DNA of 64,000 bases from Deinococcus soli (ex Cha et al. 2016) (GTDB lineage Bacteria; Deinococcota; Deinococci; Deinococcales; Deinococcaceae): assembly GCF_001007995.1 (NCBI RefSeq), contig NZ_CP011389.1:992001-1056000 (forward strand), in the 5' to 3' direction. Position numbers and translations under genes: made by a program. Shown piece after piece: positions 28,682-41,212 of this stretch. The notes below the pieces were generated by a model. It saw only the letters and a program-made list of their open reading frames with translations, ran no database searches and was not told the origin of the DNA. How positions within the stretch are numbered: position 1 is the stretch's first letter; every line of letters begins with the position of its first letter.

Positions 28682-29440
28682 TCAGTCCTGCGGGGGCGTG
28701 TACTTGTCGCGCAGGTAGGTCGTCCCGGCCTGCTGGTCGCGGCGCTGCGCCTCGGCCTGCTCGCGGGCGATGCGGGCCATGCGGTCCTCGATCAGGCGCA
28801 GCTGCCGGGTCAGTTCCCGGTCGTCGCGGCCCTGCGGGGCGGCCGCCTGGTAGGTCTCCAGGATGCGGGGCAGGTCCTCGCGGGCGGCCTGGCGGGCGTC
28901 GAACACGTCGCGGGTGAGGGTCGAGGTGCGGGCGGTGGCGCGCAGCGCGTCGCGGGTGGCGGTCACGGCGCCCAGGAGGGCCGGGAGGGTGGGGGCGGGC
29001 AGGGCGCGTTCGTGCTGGCGCAGGGTGCGCAGCAGGTCCTGCTCGTCCGGGGGGGCGGCTTCCAGGGTCAGGGTGTCGGGCGTGGGGGCGCGCAGCAGGC
29101 GGCGGGCGCGGCGCACGCTCCAGCCGAGCACGATCAGGCTCAGCAGCAGCGTGGCGCCCAGCAGCCACCCGGCGACGTCACTGCCGGACGCCACACCGAT
29201 GCCCAACAGGACGGCCAGCGTGCCCAGGAACGACAGGGCGGTCAGGGTCAAGGCGGCCAGCAGGCCGACCCCGGCGAAACGGCGGGCCTGGGTACGGCCA
29301 TGGGCCAGGGCGGCGCGTGGGTCGCGGCCCGGCTGGAGTCGCCACGGGTCGGCGGGATTCAGGGGGGTGTGGCTGGGTGGGCTGAGCAGGTCGCGGGCGG
29401 CGCGCACGCCGCCCCGCAGGATCGTGCGGGAGCGGGTCAT
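28682..29440 (-). CDS. Membrane protein with C-terminal coiled coil, function unknown
   Basis: 252 residues. Two membrane helices (about 60-105, including LLAALTLTALSFLGTLAVLLGIGVA split by a short turn) are followed by a long charged helical region (about 130-252) rich in Arg, Glu and Gln that likely forms a coiled coil (RQLRLIEDRMARIAREQAEAQ). Start overlaps the mug stop codon (ATGA), so it is translated with the DNA glycosylase gene. No known family; the coupling may be only positional. Confidence 0.75.
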   Translation of the reverse strand: MTRSRTILRGGVRAARDLLSPPSHTPLNPADPWRLQPGRDPRAALAHGRTQARRFAGVGLLAALTLTALSFLGTLAVLLGIGVASGSDVAGWLLGATLLLSLIVLGWSVRRARRLLRAPTPDTLTLEAAPPDEQDLLRTLRQHERALPAPTLPALLGAVTATRDALRATARTSTLTRDVFDARQAAREDLPRILETYQAAAPQGRDDRELTRQLRLIEDRMARIAREQAEAQRRDQQAGTTYLRDKYTPPQD

Positions 29441-30013
29441 GATGCCGGTACGGTGTCCGGGGCGTCCGGGTTCCCGCGCAGTTCCTGCACGCGCGCGGCG
29501 AGGGCCTGCCAGGGCGCCAGCTGGAAGTGCGTCTGCCCCAGGGGGCTGGTGCTGGGCAGCACCCACAGTTCGCAGTCCTCCAGAGTCTGGGGCTGCTGGC
29601 CGTAGGGCAGGCGACCGGTGGAGACACCCAGCGTCTCGGCCGCGCCGCGCTTACTCGTGAAGGCGACCAGCCGGGGCCGGTGGGCGCGCAGCTTGGCGCG
29701 CAGTTCGTCCGGCGCCCAGGCGTGCCCGGGCAGGGCGGCGTCCACGCCGCTGTGCCGCTTGGCGACATCGGTCAGGCCAATGCCGAACTCGGGCAGGCGC
29801 GGGTATTCCTGCGGCAACAGAAGCTGCGGGGTCAGGCCCACCTCGTGCAGGGTGCGCCAGAAGCGGTTGCCGGGGTTGGCGTAGTAAGCGCGGGCGGCGG
29901 CGCTGATGCGGCTGGGCGCGGTGCCCACGAGCACCAGGGTCAGGCCGGGCCGCAGCACGTCCGGCACGAGGTACTCACCGCTTCCGGTCAGGTCGGGCGC
30001 GCCGGGGGGCAGG

Positions 30014-30610
<597 letters not shown>

Positions 30611-30758
30611 GCCGCATTCAACACCCCCGGCCCGCGCGGTCCAGGGACGCGGCACACCATCCGGCGCGACATGAAGCGAATCAGAAGGCCGCCGCGCGGG
30701 CCGCAGGGTCTGCTGGGGGCAGAGGGCATTCGTCACCGAATCCTGACACGCGCAGATG

Positions 30759-30764
30759 TACACT
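30759..30764 (+). promoter_or_regulatory. Candidate -10 for the ParB-like gene
   Basis: TACACT, giving an approximately 90-nt leader before ATG 30861, which has an AAGGAG SD. One of the few genes here with a conventional leader. Confidence 0.45.
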
Positions 30765-30860
30765 GCACACCAAGTCCGGGCTTCTCTCTCCCGGCGGTGA
30801 CAGAGGCGACCCGGCCCCCGCGCGCCCCCCCAGGGGGGACACAAGGAGTGAGCCAGTCCC

Positions 30861-31779
<919 letters not shown>

Positions 31780-31781
<2 letters not shown>

Positions 31782-31817
31782 GCAGGGAGTGGGAAGAGGT
31801 CATTCCACTCCCTGCTT
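31780..31817. terminator. Bidirectional terminator
   Basis: 13-base perfect arms AAGCAGGGAGTGG / CCACTCCCTGCTT around a 12-base loop, between the convergent ParB-like and pepA-like genes. Confidence 0.8.
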
Positions 31818-31822
31818 CCCGT

Positions 31823-33145
31823 TTACCGCGCCAGGACGTATTCCACAAGCGTGCCGACGCCCCAGCCGGTGGCGTGTTCCTCGCGGGTGGCGTTCCCGGC
31901 GATGTCCAGGTGCGCCCAGGGGCGGGTGACGAACTGCCCCAGGAACAGCGCGGCCTTGATGCTCGCCCCGGCGGGCTGCATGTCGCTGTTCTTCAGGTCG
32001 GCCACCGTCCCTTTGCGGTAGGTCTTCAGGTACGGCTGGTGCAGCGGCAGTTCCCAGACGTGCTCGCCCGCGTCCTGCGCGGCGGCCTTCAGGCGGGCGG
32101 TCAGGGCAGCGTCGCTGCTGAACAGCGCGGCGATGTCGTTGCCCAGCGCGCTGACCTTCACGCCGGTCAGCGTGGCGAGGTCCACGAGTTCGGTCGCGCC
32201 TTCCTCGCAGGCGACGGTCAGCGTGTCGGCCAGCACGAGGCGGCCCTCGGCGTCGGTGTTCGTGATCTCCACGTGCAGGCCGTTGGCGGCGCGGTACACG
32301 TCGCCGGGGCGCATGGCGTCCGGGCCGACCATGTTCTCGGCGGCGGCGACGTAGGCGCGCACCTCGACGCCCTCGGGGATCAGGGCGCGCAGGGCGGCCA
32401 GGGCGCGCACGGCGCCCAGCACGGCGGCCGCGCCTCCCATGTCGCTCTTCATGTTCACCATCCCGGCGGCGGGCTTGATGGAGTACCCGCCGGTGTCGAA
32501 GGTGATGCCCTTCCCGACGAGTGCCACGACCGTGTGCGCCTCGCCCCGTGAGGGGAGGGTGGCGCGGATCAGGCGCGGCCCCGTGGCGCTGCCCGCCGCG
32601 ACAGCGGCCAGAAGGTTCATGCCGCGCGCGGCGATGTCGTCCCCGTCCCAGACGTCCACGTCCACGCCGTGCGCTTCCAGGGTGCGGGCCTCGCGGGCCA
32701 GCGTGGCGGGGTTCAGGACGTTCGCCGGGGCGCTCACGAGGTCCCGCGCGAGGGTCAGGCCCGCGCCCAGCGCCTCGATGCGGGCCTGCTCGTCGGCGCC
32801 CAGGCCCTCCACGAACAGCTGGACCGGTGCGGGAGTGGCCTGGCGGTAGCGGGCGTCGCGCCAGTCCTCGGCCAGCGCAGCGGCGGCCAGCGCGGCGGCA
32901 TGCTCGCTGGCGGGGACCCGGACGCGCGTGGCTTTCAGCTCGCGGGCCAGTCGCATCAGCGCGGCGCCCACCTCGCGCGCCTCGGCGGCGCCGGCGGGGT
33001 GCAGGGCGGCAGCCTGATCGCCGTCCTCGTGGCGGGCAGTCAGGCGGACCTCTCCCCCGCTGAGGTCCCGGGTCAGGCGGCCCCCGTCCGGCGTGACGAA
33101 CGACAGGGTGAGGTCGGCGGCGTCCATGGCAGTGACCAGAGGCAT
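31823..33145 (-). CDS. pepA: Leucyl aminopeptidase (M17 family)
   Basis: 440 residues. The C-terminal catalytic domain carries the M17 signature NTDAEGRLVL, metal ligands in GKGITFDTGGYSIKPA, and KSDMGGAA. The N-terminal domain (1-150) is shorter and divergent. Two-metal exopeptidase that releases N-terminal residues from peptides in the cytoplasm. TCTACT 6 bases before ATG 33145 suggests a leaderless start; Met at codon 7 is an alternative. Confidence 0.93.
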   Translation of the reverse strand: MPLVTAMDAADLTLSFVTPDGGRLTRDLSGGEVRLTARHEDGDQAAALHPAGAAEAREVGAALMRLARELKATRVRVPASEHAAALAAAALAEDWRDARYRQATPAPVQLFVEGLGADEQARIEALGAGLTLARDLVSAPANVLNPATLAREARTLEAHGVDVDVWDGDDIAARGMNLLAAVAAGSATGPRLIRATLPSRGEAHTVVALVGKGITFDTGGYSIKPAAGMVNMKSDMGGAAAVLGAVRALAALRALIPEGVEVRAYVAAAENMVGPDAMRPGDVYRAANGLHVEITNTDAEGRLVLADTLTVACEEGATELVDLATLTGVKVSALGNDIAALFSSDAALTARLKAAAQDAGEHVWELPLHQPYLKTYRKGTVADLKNSDMQPAGASIKAALFLGQFVTRPWAHLDIAGNATREEHATGWGVGTLVEYVLAR

Positions 33146-33251
33146 GCGCGGAGTAGACCACGCGCCGCCCGGGTCGGGTTCCGCAGGTCGGGACGGTCGC
33201 CGGGACCACGCGCGGCGGCGGGCCTGCCGGGAACGGGCAGGGACGGGCGGG

Positions 33252-33257
33252 TATACT
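33252..33257 (+). promoter_or_regulatory. -10 element of the Asp23-fakA operon
   Basis: TATACT, 10 bases before the GTG start at 33268. No SD is present, so a leaderless or near-leaderless transcript is expected. Confidence 0.65.
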
Positions 33258-33267
33258 GCCCTTTACT

Positions 33268-33592
33268 GTGAATGGCTCCATTCAAATCACCGAGGCGGCC
33301 CTCGCCTCACTGATCGGGCTGACTGCCCACGAGATCCCGGGCGTGGTGGGCATGGCCCCCAGCAACCTGAAAGAGGGCCTCAGCCGCGTGCTGGGCCGCG
33401 CGAACGTCAGTGACGGCGTCGTGATCAGCCGCGACGGCGCGAAGTACGTGGCGGACCTGTACGTGGTCGTCGCGTACGGCGTGAGCATCCCCACCGTGGC
33501 GCGCAATATCGTGGAGCGCGTGGAACACACCGTGAAGACCCAGGCGGGCATTGACCTGAGCGCCGCGCGCGTGCACGCCGTGGGGGTGCAGC

Positions 33593-33600
<8 letters not shown>
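33268..33600 (+). CDS. Asp23/Gls24 family protein
   Basis: 110-residue Asp23/Gls24 domain protein (IQITEAALASLIGLTAHEIPGVVGM; VADLYVVVAYGVSIP; VERVEHTV). The domain commonly precedes fakA (YloU-YloV pair in Bacillus). Its overlap with the fakA start by 8 bases shows tight coupling. Starts at GTG 33268 without an SD. Confidence 0.9.
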
Positions 33601-35227
<1,627 letters not shown>

Positions 35228-35268
35228 GCACAGCCCGCAGTGCGGAGTGAGGTACGGACAGCGCGGGA

Positions 35269-35302
35269 CAGGGGTCGGAGTTCACTTGAGCTCCGGCCCC
35301 TG
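35269..35302. terminator. Bidirectional terminator after fakA
   Basis: CAGGGGTCGGAG pairs with CTCCGGCCCCTG (one G-U) over a 10-base loop between convergent genes. Confidence 0.7.
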
Positions 35303-35362
35303 CCCAGTTCATGGCGGCGCGGCAGACTTGCGGGCAGCCGTGAACGCCTCCAACGTCTGGGA

Positions 35363-36058
35363 TCAGCGGTGCAGGTCCCGGAGTTCGTCCTCGGTCAGCG
35401 GGGCCAGGCCCAGGCGCAGCAGCACGGGCTGGCCTGCCCCGGCATTGGCGGCGCTGAACTCTGCGACCCTGCGCATCAGGAGGATCAGGTCGCGCTGCAC
35501 CTCGGCCACCTGGGCGGCAGTCAGGCGGGCGGTGGGGGTGCCACTCAGCATCCGGGCCGGGGGGCCCTGCCACTCGTCCAGTGCGCTGAGGGGCCGGGCG
35601 CTGCGGGGGCCTTCCAGCACCGCGAAGCCCGGCGCGTCCGGCGTGGCGTACACCCGCAGGCCCCAGCCGGGCGTGAAGTCGCTCAGGGCGCGGCGGAATT
35701 CCCGCTCGGCCGCGTGGTGGAACAGTGTGTCCAGCGCGGTGGTCTTTCCGTCGTGGGCCTGAGGGGGCAGGTGCCGGGCGTCCACGAACAGGTCGTCTGC
35801 GCGGGCGCGGTACACCTTCACGGGCCGACCGGCGCGCGCCCTCTCGCGGAGCACGCGCAGCAGGCCAGCCCGCGTGAGGGCCTGCACGTCCCGGTGCACC
35901 ACCCGGAGGTCCAGCCCGGTCTCGCGCGCCGCGCCCGCCACGGTCTGCTCGCGGCCCAGGAAGGCGCCCAGCACCCGCCGGGTCCGGTCGTGAACAAGGA
36001 GGGTCACGGCGGCCGGGTCGGTCACCTCGTGCGGGCTACTCACCGTGGAGCCTGTCAT
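35363..36058 (-). CDS. Winged-helix (ArsR-like) regulator candidate
   Basis: 231 residues. Residues about 15-80 form a winged helix (RRVLGAFLGREQTVAGAARETGL, HRDVQALTRAGLLRVLRE). The remaining 140 residues show no known ligand domain; LFHHAAEREFRRAL resembles an ArsR-type effector helix. TAGGCT lies 7 bases before ATG 36058. Shares a divergent promoter with the amidohydrolase gene, which it may regulate. Confidence 0.72.
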   Translation of the reverse strand: MTGSTVSSPHEVTDPAAVTLLVHDRTRRVLGAFLGREQTVAGAARETGLDLRVVHRDVQALTRAGLLRVLRERARAGRPVKVYRARADDLFVDARHLPPQAHDGKTTALDTLFHHAAEREFRRALSDFTPGWGLRVYATPDAPGFAVLEGPRSARPLSALDEWQGPPARMLSGTPTARLTAAQVAEVQRDLILLMRRVAEFSAANAGAGQPVLLRLGLAPLTEDELRDLHR

Positions 36059-36064
36059 GGCGAG

Positions 36065-36071
36065 TAGCCTA
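36065..36071. promoter_or_regulatory. Shared -10 heptamer of two divergent genes
   Basis: TAGCCTA reads TAGCCT on the plus strand (18 bases before ATG 36089) and TAGGCT on the minus strand (7 bases before ATG 36058). A single element appears to serve as -10 for both directions. Confidence 0.6.
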
Positions 36072-36088
36072 CCCGTGAAGCTGGCTCC

Positions 36089-37429
36089 ATGCCCACCTTC
36101 ACGCTGCCGACCCTGCCCGACCTCTCCCCTGCCACGCCGGTCCTGTGGCGGGGCCGCGTGTGGACCGGCGTGGAGGACGCCCCGCTGAACGACGGCGCGG
36201 TCCTCACCCGCGCGGGCCGGATCGAAGCGGTCGGACCCGCCACCCAGCTGGCCGCCCTGGAGGACGCCGTGACCGTGCAGACGGACGGCACGATCCTGCC
36301 GGGCCTGATCGACCTGCACGTGCACGCCCGGCCGAGGTACCTGCCGTGGTTCGTGGCGGCGGGCGTGACGACCGTGCGGGACGCCTGCAACTCACTGGAG
36401 ACCGTGGCGGCGCTGCTGAATCCGGCGGGCCTCGCGCCGCGCGTGCTGCCTTCCGGTCCATTGCTGGATGGCCCGGACGCCTTCTTCCGTCAGTTCGGGC
36501 CCGGCGCGGTCCACGAACCGGGCGACGGGCAGGAGTACAGCGCCGGGGCGCTGATCGTCCGCACGCCCGCGCAGGCGGAACGCGCCGTGGCGTTCCTGGC
36601 CGATCAGGGCGTGACGCATCTCAAGCTGTACGAGGCCCTCGCCCCGGACGTCTACGCGGCGGCCACGCGCGCCGCCGCGCGGCTGGACCTGCCGGTCATG
36701 ACCGACCTGGGCATGCTCACCACGCGGGGCCGCGCGGCGCAGGTGGATGCCCGACAGGCTCTGGCGCTGGGCGTGCGGTCCATCGAGCATGCCAGCGGGT
36801 TCGCTCTGGCCGCCACCCGCGCAGGATTCGACCCGGCAGGCGAACTGTCTGCCGCGCTGCTGGATGAACTGGCCGCCCTGACCGTGCAGGCGGGCACGGC
36901 ACTCGTGCCGACCCTGAGCGTGTTCGAGCCGCTGGCGACCGACACCCCGCCCGACCAACGTGACCTGCCGCTTGCCGGGCAGGGCGGGCCGGTCCGGGAG
37001 AGCCTGGACGCGCAGTGGCACGCCGTGCACGCGGGCACCCGACCCATCCGCTCACTGGCGCAGGCGGACGCGCGACTGGCCGCGCAGCTTGCTGTGCGGG
37101 TCGCGCGGCTGGGCGGGCGGGTCGGGGCGGGCACCGACACCCCGGCGGGCGCGTTCACCCTGCCCGGCGGGGGCCTGCACGCGGAACTGGAGCGGCTGGT
37201 GCAGGCGGGCCTCACCCCGGCGCAGGCCCTGCGCGCCGCGACGGGCACGGCGGCGGACATCCTGGGCCGCGCCGATCTGGGCCGCGTGCAGCCCGGCGCG
37301 GTGGCGGACCTGCTCGTCGTGGCGGGCGATCCCACGACCGACGTCCGCGCCACCCGCGACGTGCGGCTGGTGGTGCAGGGGGGTCGGCCCCTGACCCCGG
37401 CGGCCCTGCGCGCCACGCTGGAGGCATGA
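36089..37429 (+). CDS. Amidohydrolase superfamily protein
   Basis: 446 residues with the metal-dependent TIM-barrel plan: GLIDLHVHA (HxH ligands, about residues 74-82), Lys in HLKLYEAL, His in RSIEHASGF, and Asp in GAGTDTPAG; the C-terminal GAVADLLVVAGDP closes the composite beta-sandwich. Imidazolonepropionase/prolidase-like branch. The exact substrate is not deducible; an amidase or cyclic-amide role would match the adjacent acetamidase-like gene. Confidence 0.9.
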   Translation: MPTFTLPTLPDLSPATPVLWRGRVWTGVEDAPLNDGAVLTRAGRIEAVGPATQLAALEDAVTVQTDGTILPGLIDLHVHARPRYLPWFVAAGVTTVRDACNSLETVAALLNPAGLAPRVLPSGPLLDGPDAFFRQFGPGAVHEPGDGQEYSAGALIVRTPAQAERAVAFLADQGVTHLKLYEALAPDVYAAATRAAARLDLPVMTDLGMLTTRGRAAQVDARQALALGVRSIEHASGFALAATRAGFDPAGELSAALLDELAALTVQAGTALVPTLSVFEPLATDTPPDQRDLPLAGQGGPVRESLDAQWHAVHAGTRPIRSLAQADARLAAQLAVRVARLGGRVGAGTDTPAGAFTLPGGGLHAELERLVQAGLTPAQALRAATGTAADILGRADLGRVQPGAVADLLVVAGDPTTDVRATRDVRLVVQGGRPLTPAALRATLEA

Positions 37430-37438
37430 AGGCGGCGG

Positions 37439-38422
37439 TCAGCCCTCCCGGAAGATGTCCAGGGGCAGGAACGCGCTGACCGTGTAGGTGGGGGCGTCGA
37501 CGATCTGGCTGATCTTCAGGTCCACGCAGGCACTCGCCAGGACGTAGGCATCTTCCAGGCTCAGGCCACGCGATTCCAGGCGACGCAGCACGGCGCGCAG
37601 CGCGATGCGGGCGGCCGTCATGAGGTCCGGGTGGTGCCCGGTGGTGGCGTGCCACTGGCGACTCTGGCCGCCGCCTGTGGGCGTGGTGAATTCCGGGGTG
37701 GTGATCCCGGCCTGCGGCTCGACGTGCACCCTCAGGGTCAGTTGCCCGTCCGTCTCGATCCCGGTGCCGCTGACCTCGCCGTCGCCCTGCGCGGCGTGCA
37801 GGTCGCCCGCCGAGAGGAGCGCGCCGGGCACCTCCACCGGGAGCCACAGGGTGCTGCCCGCCACGAGCTGCCGGACATCCATGTTCCCGCCGACGTGCCG
37901 GGGCGGAGCGGTGGGATGCGGTCCCGGGGCGGCGGGGGCGACGCCGATCACGCCGGGGAACGGTGCGAGCGGCACGCGGATGCCGGGGCGGAAGTCGGCG
38001 TGCGTCCCGGCGCGCAGGTCCCACAGGTGCGTGTGGGGGCGCAGGCCCTCGGCGGCCAGCGCGGCGTCAAGGAGGCCGATGCCGTCCGGGCGGCAGCCGG
38101 TCCAGCCCCACGTGGCGGTGCGGACATCCAGGACCTCGATGCGCAGGGCGTCGCCGGGCTGCGCGCCCTGCACGAACAGCGGGCCGGTCAGCGGATGCCC
38201 GCGCGGGCCACTCAGGGGAGCGCGGGCGTCCGCAAGAATCAGGGCGCGCAGGTCGTCCGGGGCGCCCAGCTCGCCGCTGGCGACCCGGCGGGCCACGCCC
38301 CCACCCGAGGCGTCCAGGGTGTCCAGCGTGACGGTGTCGCCACTCGTGACGGTCAGAGCGGGCGGCAGCGCGTTGTCCCAGACAGTGTGCAGGGCGTCCG
38401 GGCGCAGGTGGTGGTGAGTCAT
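37439..38422 (-). CDS. Acetamidase/formamidase family protein
   Basis: 327 residues. FmdA/AmdA motifs: SGDTVTLDTLDASGG, GPLFVQGAQPGDALRIEV, VIGVAPA, and HVGGNMDVRQL. Hydrolyses short aliphatic amides such as formamide or acetamide to acid and ammonia. TACCCT 6 bases before ATG 38422 decides the start and gives a leaderless mRNA. It converges with the amidohydrolase, stop to stop within 10 bases. Confidence 0.88.
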   Translation of the reverse strand: MTHHHLRPDALHTVWDNALPPALTVTSGDTVTLDTLDASGGGVARRVASGELGAPDDLRALILADARAPLSGPRGHPLTGPLFVQGAQPGDALRIEVLDVRTATWGWTGCRPDGIGLLDAALAAEGLRPHTHLWDLRAGTHADFRPGIRVPLAPFPGVIGVAPAAPGPHPTAPPRHVGGNMDVRQLVAGSTLWLPVEVPGALLSAGDLHAAQGDGEVSGTGIETDGQLTLRVHVEPQAGITTPEFTTPTGGGQSRQWHATTGHHPDLMTAARIALRAVLRRLESRGLSLEDAYVLASACVDLKISQIVDAPTYTVSAFLPLDIFREG

Positions 38423-38456
38423 GGGCTCAGGGTACGGCAGGCCGCGGGGCAGGCGG

Positions 38457-38462
38457 TATGCT
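38457..38462 (+). promoter_or_regulatory. -10 element for murF
   Basis: TATGCT, 7 bases before ATG 38470. It rules out the in-frame ATG at 38458, which lies inside this element. Confidence 0.7.
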
Positions 38463-38469
38463 GCCGGGC

Positions 38470-39771
38470 ATGCTGGACCCTCAGGCGCCACTTCCCTTTC
38501 AGGCCACTGTTCATCCGGAGGCGCGCGCCGCACGGCGCCTGACGTGGGACTCGCGTGAGGCCTCGCCCGACGTGGCGTTCGTGGCACTGCCCGGTGAGCG
38601 GATGCACGGGAACGCGTTCGTGGAGCAGGCACTCGCGGCGGGCGCGCCGTTCGTGCTGACGGACCTGGACGTGCCGCGCGCCGTCCGCGTGGAGGACGCG
38701 CGGGCGGCGCTGTTCGACTGGGCCCGCGCCGAACGTGCCCGGGCACCACTGGTGGTGGGCGTGACGGGCAGCGCCGGGAAGACCACCGCGAAGAGTTACG
38801 TGGCGGCGGCGCTGGACGCGCTGTTCATGCCGGTGTTCAACACCATGCCGGCCATCGCGTGCTTCCTGATCGAGTCGGGCGGCGCGGGGCGGCCGCTGGT
38901 GGTCGAGATGGGCATTGACCGGGTCGGGGAGATGGCCGAGCTGGTGGATCTGGTCCGCCCGGATGTGGGGGTGATCACGACGATCGGCCCGGCGCACCTG
39001 GAGCAGCTGGGCAGCATCGAGGGGATCGCGCGGGAGAAGGGCGTGATCCTGCGCGGCGTGGACGGCGGGCCGGTGCGGGCGCTGGTGGGCGCGCAGGCGG
39101 CCGCGTTCTACCCGGGGGTGGACAGTTACGGGTTCGGGGACGTGACCTTCGCGGGTGAAGGCCTGCGCGTCACGCCGGAGGGTGCGTCGTTCTCGTTCGC
39201 GGGTGTGCCCGTCTCGCTGCCGCTGGCGTCCACGGTGCAGGCGGAGGCGGCGGTGCTGGGGCTGGTGCTGGCCCGCGAGGCCGGGGTGGACCTGGCGGAC
39301 GCGGCCTCGCGGCTCGCGGGTGTCAGTGTGCCGGATGGGCGGTACCGGGTGCACCGGGGGCGTTTCACGGTGATCGATGATGCGTACAACGCCTCGCCGG
39401 TCGCGGTGCGCGCGGCGCTGGACGCCCTGAGTGGCTGGGAGGGGCGGCGGATCAGTGTGCTGGGCCGCATGCTGGAACTCGGCCCCACCGAGCAGCAGCT
39501 GCACGCCGAGGTGGGCGCGTACGCGCGGGACCGGGCGGACCTGACCTTCGGTGTGGGCGCCTTCGCCGCCGAGCTGGGCGAGCGGGCCTTCGCGACGGTC
39601 CCGGAGCTCGTGGGGGCGCTGCTCGCGGACATCAGGGATGGGGACGTGGTGCTCGTGAAGGCCAGTCGAGGGATCAGCTGGACGCCCGAGCGCCGCGCGC
39701 AGGAGGGTGTGGGGCTGGACGTGGTCGTGAATGCCCTGCTCGAGGCGCGGGACGGGCCCGCGTCGGTCTGA
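38470..39771 (+). CDS. murF: UDP-N-acetylmuramoyl-tripeptide--D-alanyl-D-alanine ligase
   Basis: 433 residues. Mur-ligase hallmarks: ATP loop GSAGKTT, carbamylated-Lys/metal region VVEMGIDRVGEM, and DDAYNASP in the C-terminal domain. MurF adds D-Ala-D-Ala to the nucleotide-linked peptide in peptidoglycan synthesis; in Deinococcus the third residue is ornithine. No other mur gene is adjacent. The start is fixed by the leaderless -10. Confidence 0.93.
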   Translation: MLDPQAPLPFQATVHPEARAARRLTWDSREASPDVAFVALPGERMHGNAFVEQALAAGAPFVLTDLDVPRAVRVEDARAALFDWARAERARAPLVVGVTGSAGKTTAKSYVAAALDALFMPVFNTMPAIACFLIESGGAGRPLVVEMGIDRVGEMAELVDLVRPDVGVITTIGPAHLEQLGSIEGIAREKGVILRGVDGGPVRALVGAQAAAFYPGVDSYGFGDVTFAGEGLRVTPEGASFSFAGVPVSLPLASTVQAEAAVLGLVLAREAGVDLADAASRLAGVSVPDGRYRVHRGRFTVIDDAYNASPVAVRAALDALSGWEGRRISVLGRMLELGPTEQQLHAEVGAYARDRADLTFGVGAFAAELGERAFATVPELVGALLADIRDGDVVLVKASRGISWTPERRAQEGVGLDVVVNALLEARDGPASV

Positions 39772-39827
39772 CCCTCTTCTCCGGGGTCTTCATGCCCCTC
39801 AGGGTGGGGCTGGGCACAATGGCGGGC

Positions 39828-40568
39828 ATGCGACTGCTGAGTGCCGCCCTGCCTGTTCTGCTGTCGGGTGTCCTGGGGGCCTGCGCGCCCGCGGTGACGG
39901 GCGCCGCGCCGGGTTCGCCCGCCGGTTCGCTGCGCGCGGCGTTCAGTGACGCCGGGGTGGCGTGGACGGTCGGGGGTCGGGCGTGCGTGGCGCGCGCGCC
40001 GTCCTTTCAGGCCAGCTGCCCGTCGCTGCCGGGCGTGGTGGACGTCGCGTGGCTGGGTGCGCAGGCGTGGGCGGGCGTACCGTCGCTGGGCGCGGTGGTC
40101 ACGCTGGACGGCGCGGCCCGCAGCGTGAGCGTGGGCCGGGTGGCGGTCATGAGTGGAACGCGGGTGTACCGCGAGAACGGCAGCGCCGTGGATTATGCCG
40201 GGGTGGCGGCGGCGGGCGTGCTGGGTCAGCCGTCGGCGGCCCTGACGGGCGGGGACGGCCAGGAATACGTGCTGCTGGATGGCCGGGCCATGCGTGTGTC
40301 GGACGCCTCGGTCCTGCCGGGCGCGGGGTTCACGCTGCTGAACCTCCGGCCGGACGGCGTGGCGGGCGGCACGCAGCCCGAGGTGGTCACCGCGACTGGC
40401 ACGTACCGCCTGACCGGCACGCAGCTTGAACGCCTGGACGCGGCGGGCGTGGTGCGGGCGCGGGTGCCGCACGGGCCGGGGCGGCTGGGGGTGGTGGGGG
40501 CGTGGCTGGTGACGGTCGTCCCGTCCGGCGAGGTGCGCACGTTTGGTCCGGACCTCGCGGCGCGCTGA
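39828..40568 (+). CDS. Predicted lipoprotein of unknown function
   Basis: 246 residues. Lipoprotein signal MRLLSAALPVLLSGVLGAC with a lipobox (LGAC). The mature part has repeated short beta-strands (VDVAWLGAQAWAGV; TGTYRLTGTQLERLD) that suggest a small beta-propeller-like or sandwich protein. CACAAT 7 bases before ATG 39828 supports the start. No domain recognised. Confidence 0.78.
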   Translation: MRLLSAALPVLLSGVLGACAPAVTGAAPGSPAGSLRAAFSDAGVAWTVGGRACVARAPSFQASCPSLPGVVDVAWLGAQAWAGVPSLGAVVTLDGAARSVSVGRVAVMSGTRVYRENGSAVDYAGVAAAGVLGQPSAALTGGDGQEYVLLDGRAMRVSDASVLPGAGFTLLNLRPDGVAGGTQPEVVTATGTYRLTGTQLERLDAAGVVRARVPHGPGRLGVVGAWLVTVVPSGEVRTFGPDLAAR

Positions 40569-41212
40569 GCGGACCCGCTCGGGTGCCGGGCAGTGTGCTC
40601 CGGACTCCAGTTGGCGCCGGTTGGTGTGTACGCACTGTTTCATCCGGGAGGCCGCGAGGCGCACAGCTGCCCCGCAGAGCGGGAGCGCAACAGCTTCCGG
40701 CCGGGCATGGGCTGCCGGTGGCCGGCTGTCTCTGACCCACATGGCCTCCGTCCGAGGGCCCGGATAGGGTCTGCACAGCGGCTGCGGCACGGTCTGGCCA
40801 TGGCCCGTACAGGCCGTGACCGGGTGGATTCCGCTGGGCTGAAAGTGCTCACGCGACTCATACCGTTCCCTCACGGGCGGCCGGGGCGACGTGAGGAATT
40901 GCGTGAACTCTGGGGCTGACTTGTGGTGTACTAAAGCACCCCGTTCAAGAAGCCTTCATGTTCGGGGTGGGTGACCGGGCTGCGCGCGCCTTGCCCACCG
41001 GGCGACGGAGGCGGCAGCAGGTGACCGGAGTCAGGGAACGTTCCCGCTGGCTGGGCGTTTCAGGTGTCAGGGTTCCGTGAGTGGTGAGGTGGTTGAATGG
41101 AATCTCCATGCCCCTTGCCCCGTTGTCTTCTGCGTCGTCCGCTCACTGCCTGCTCCGGCCTTCCCGCCGCCAGATGAGTGAATGCTAAAATCCGCGTGAT
41201 CCTGGAGGGAGA
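40569..41212. other. 644-bp gene-free region upstream of the pil operon
   Basis: No convincing coding frame. It contains a perfect 12-base palindrome GGGAACGTTCCC (41034-41045), a GGTG-TACTAAAG-CACC mini-hairpin near 40926-40940, and several GC-rich partial inverted repeats. The 3' end holds the pilM promoter. It is the largest gap in the window. Confidence 0.6.
41183..41191 (+). promoter_or_regulatory. Extended -10 promoter of the pil operon
   Basis: TGC-TAAAAT, an extended -10 (TGn) with no recognisable -35. It is followed by a 21-base stretch with SD GGAGGGA ahead of ATG 41213. Confidence 0.6.

Noticed and set aside
40593..40919. 108-codon frame in the gap before pilM
   Set aside because: No start signal, no family and no third-position GC bias like neighbouring genes.
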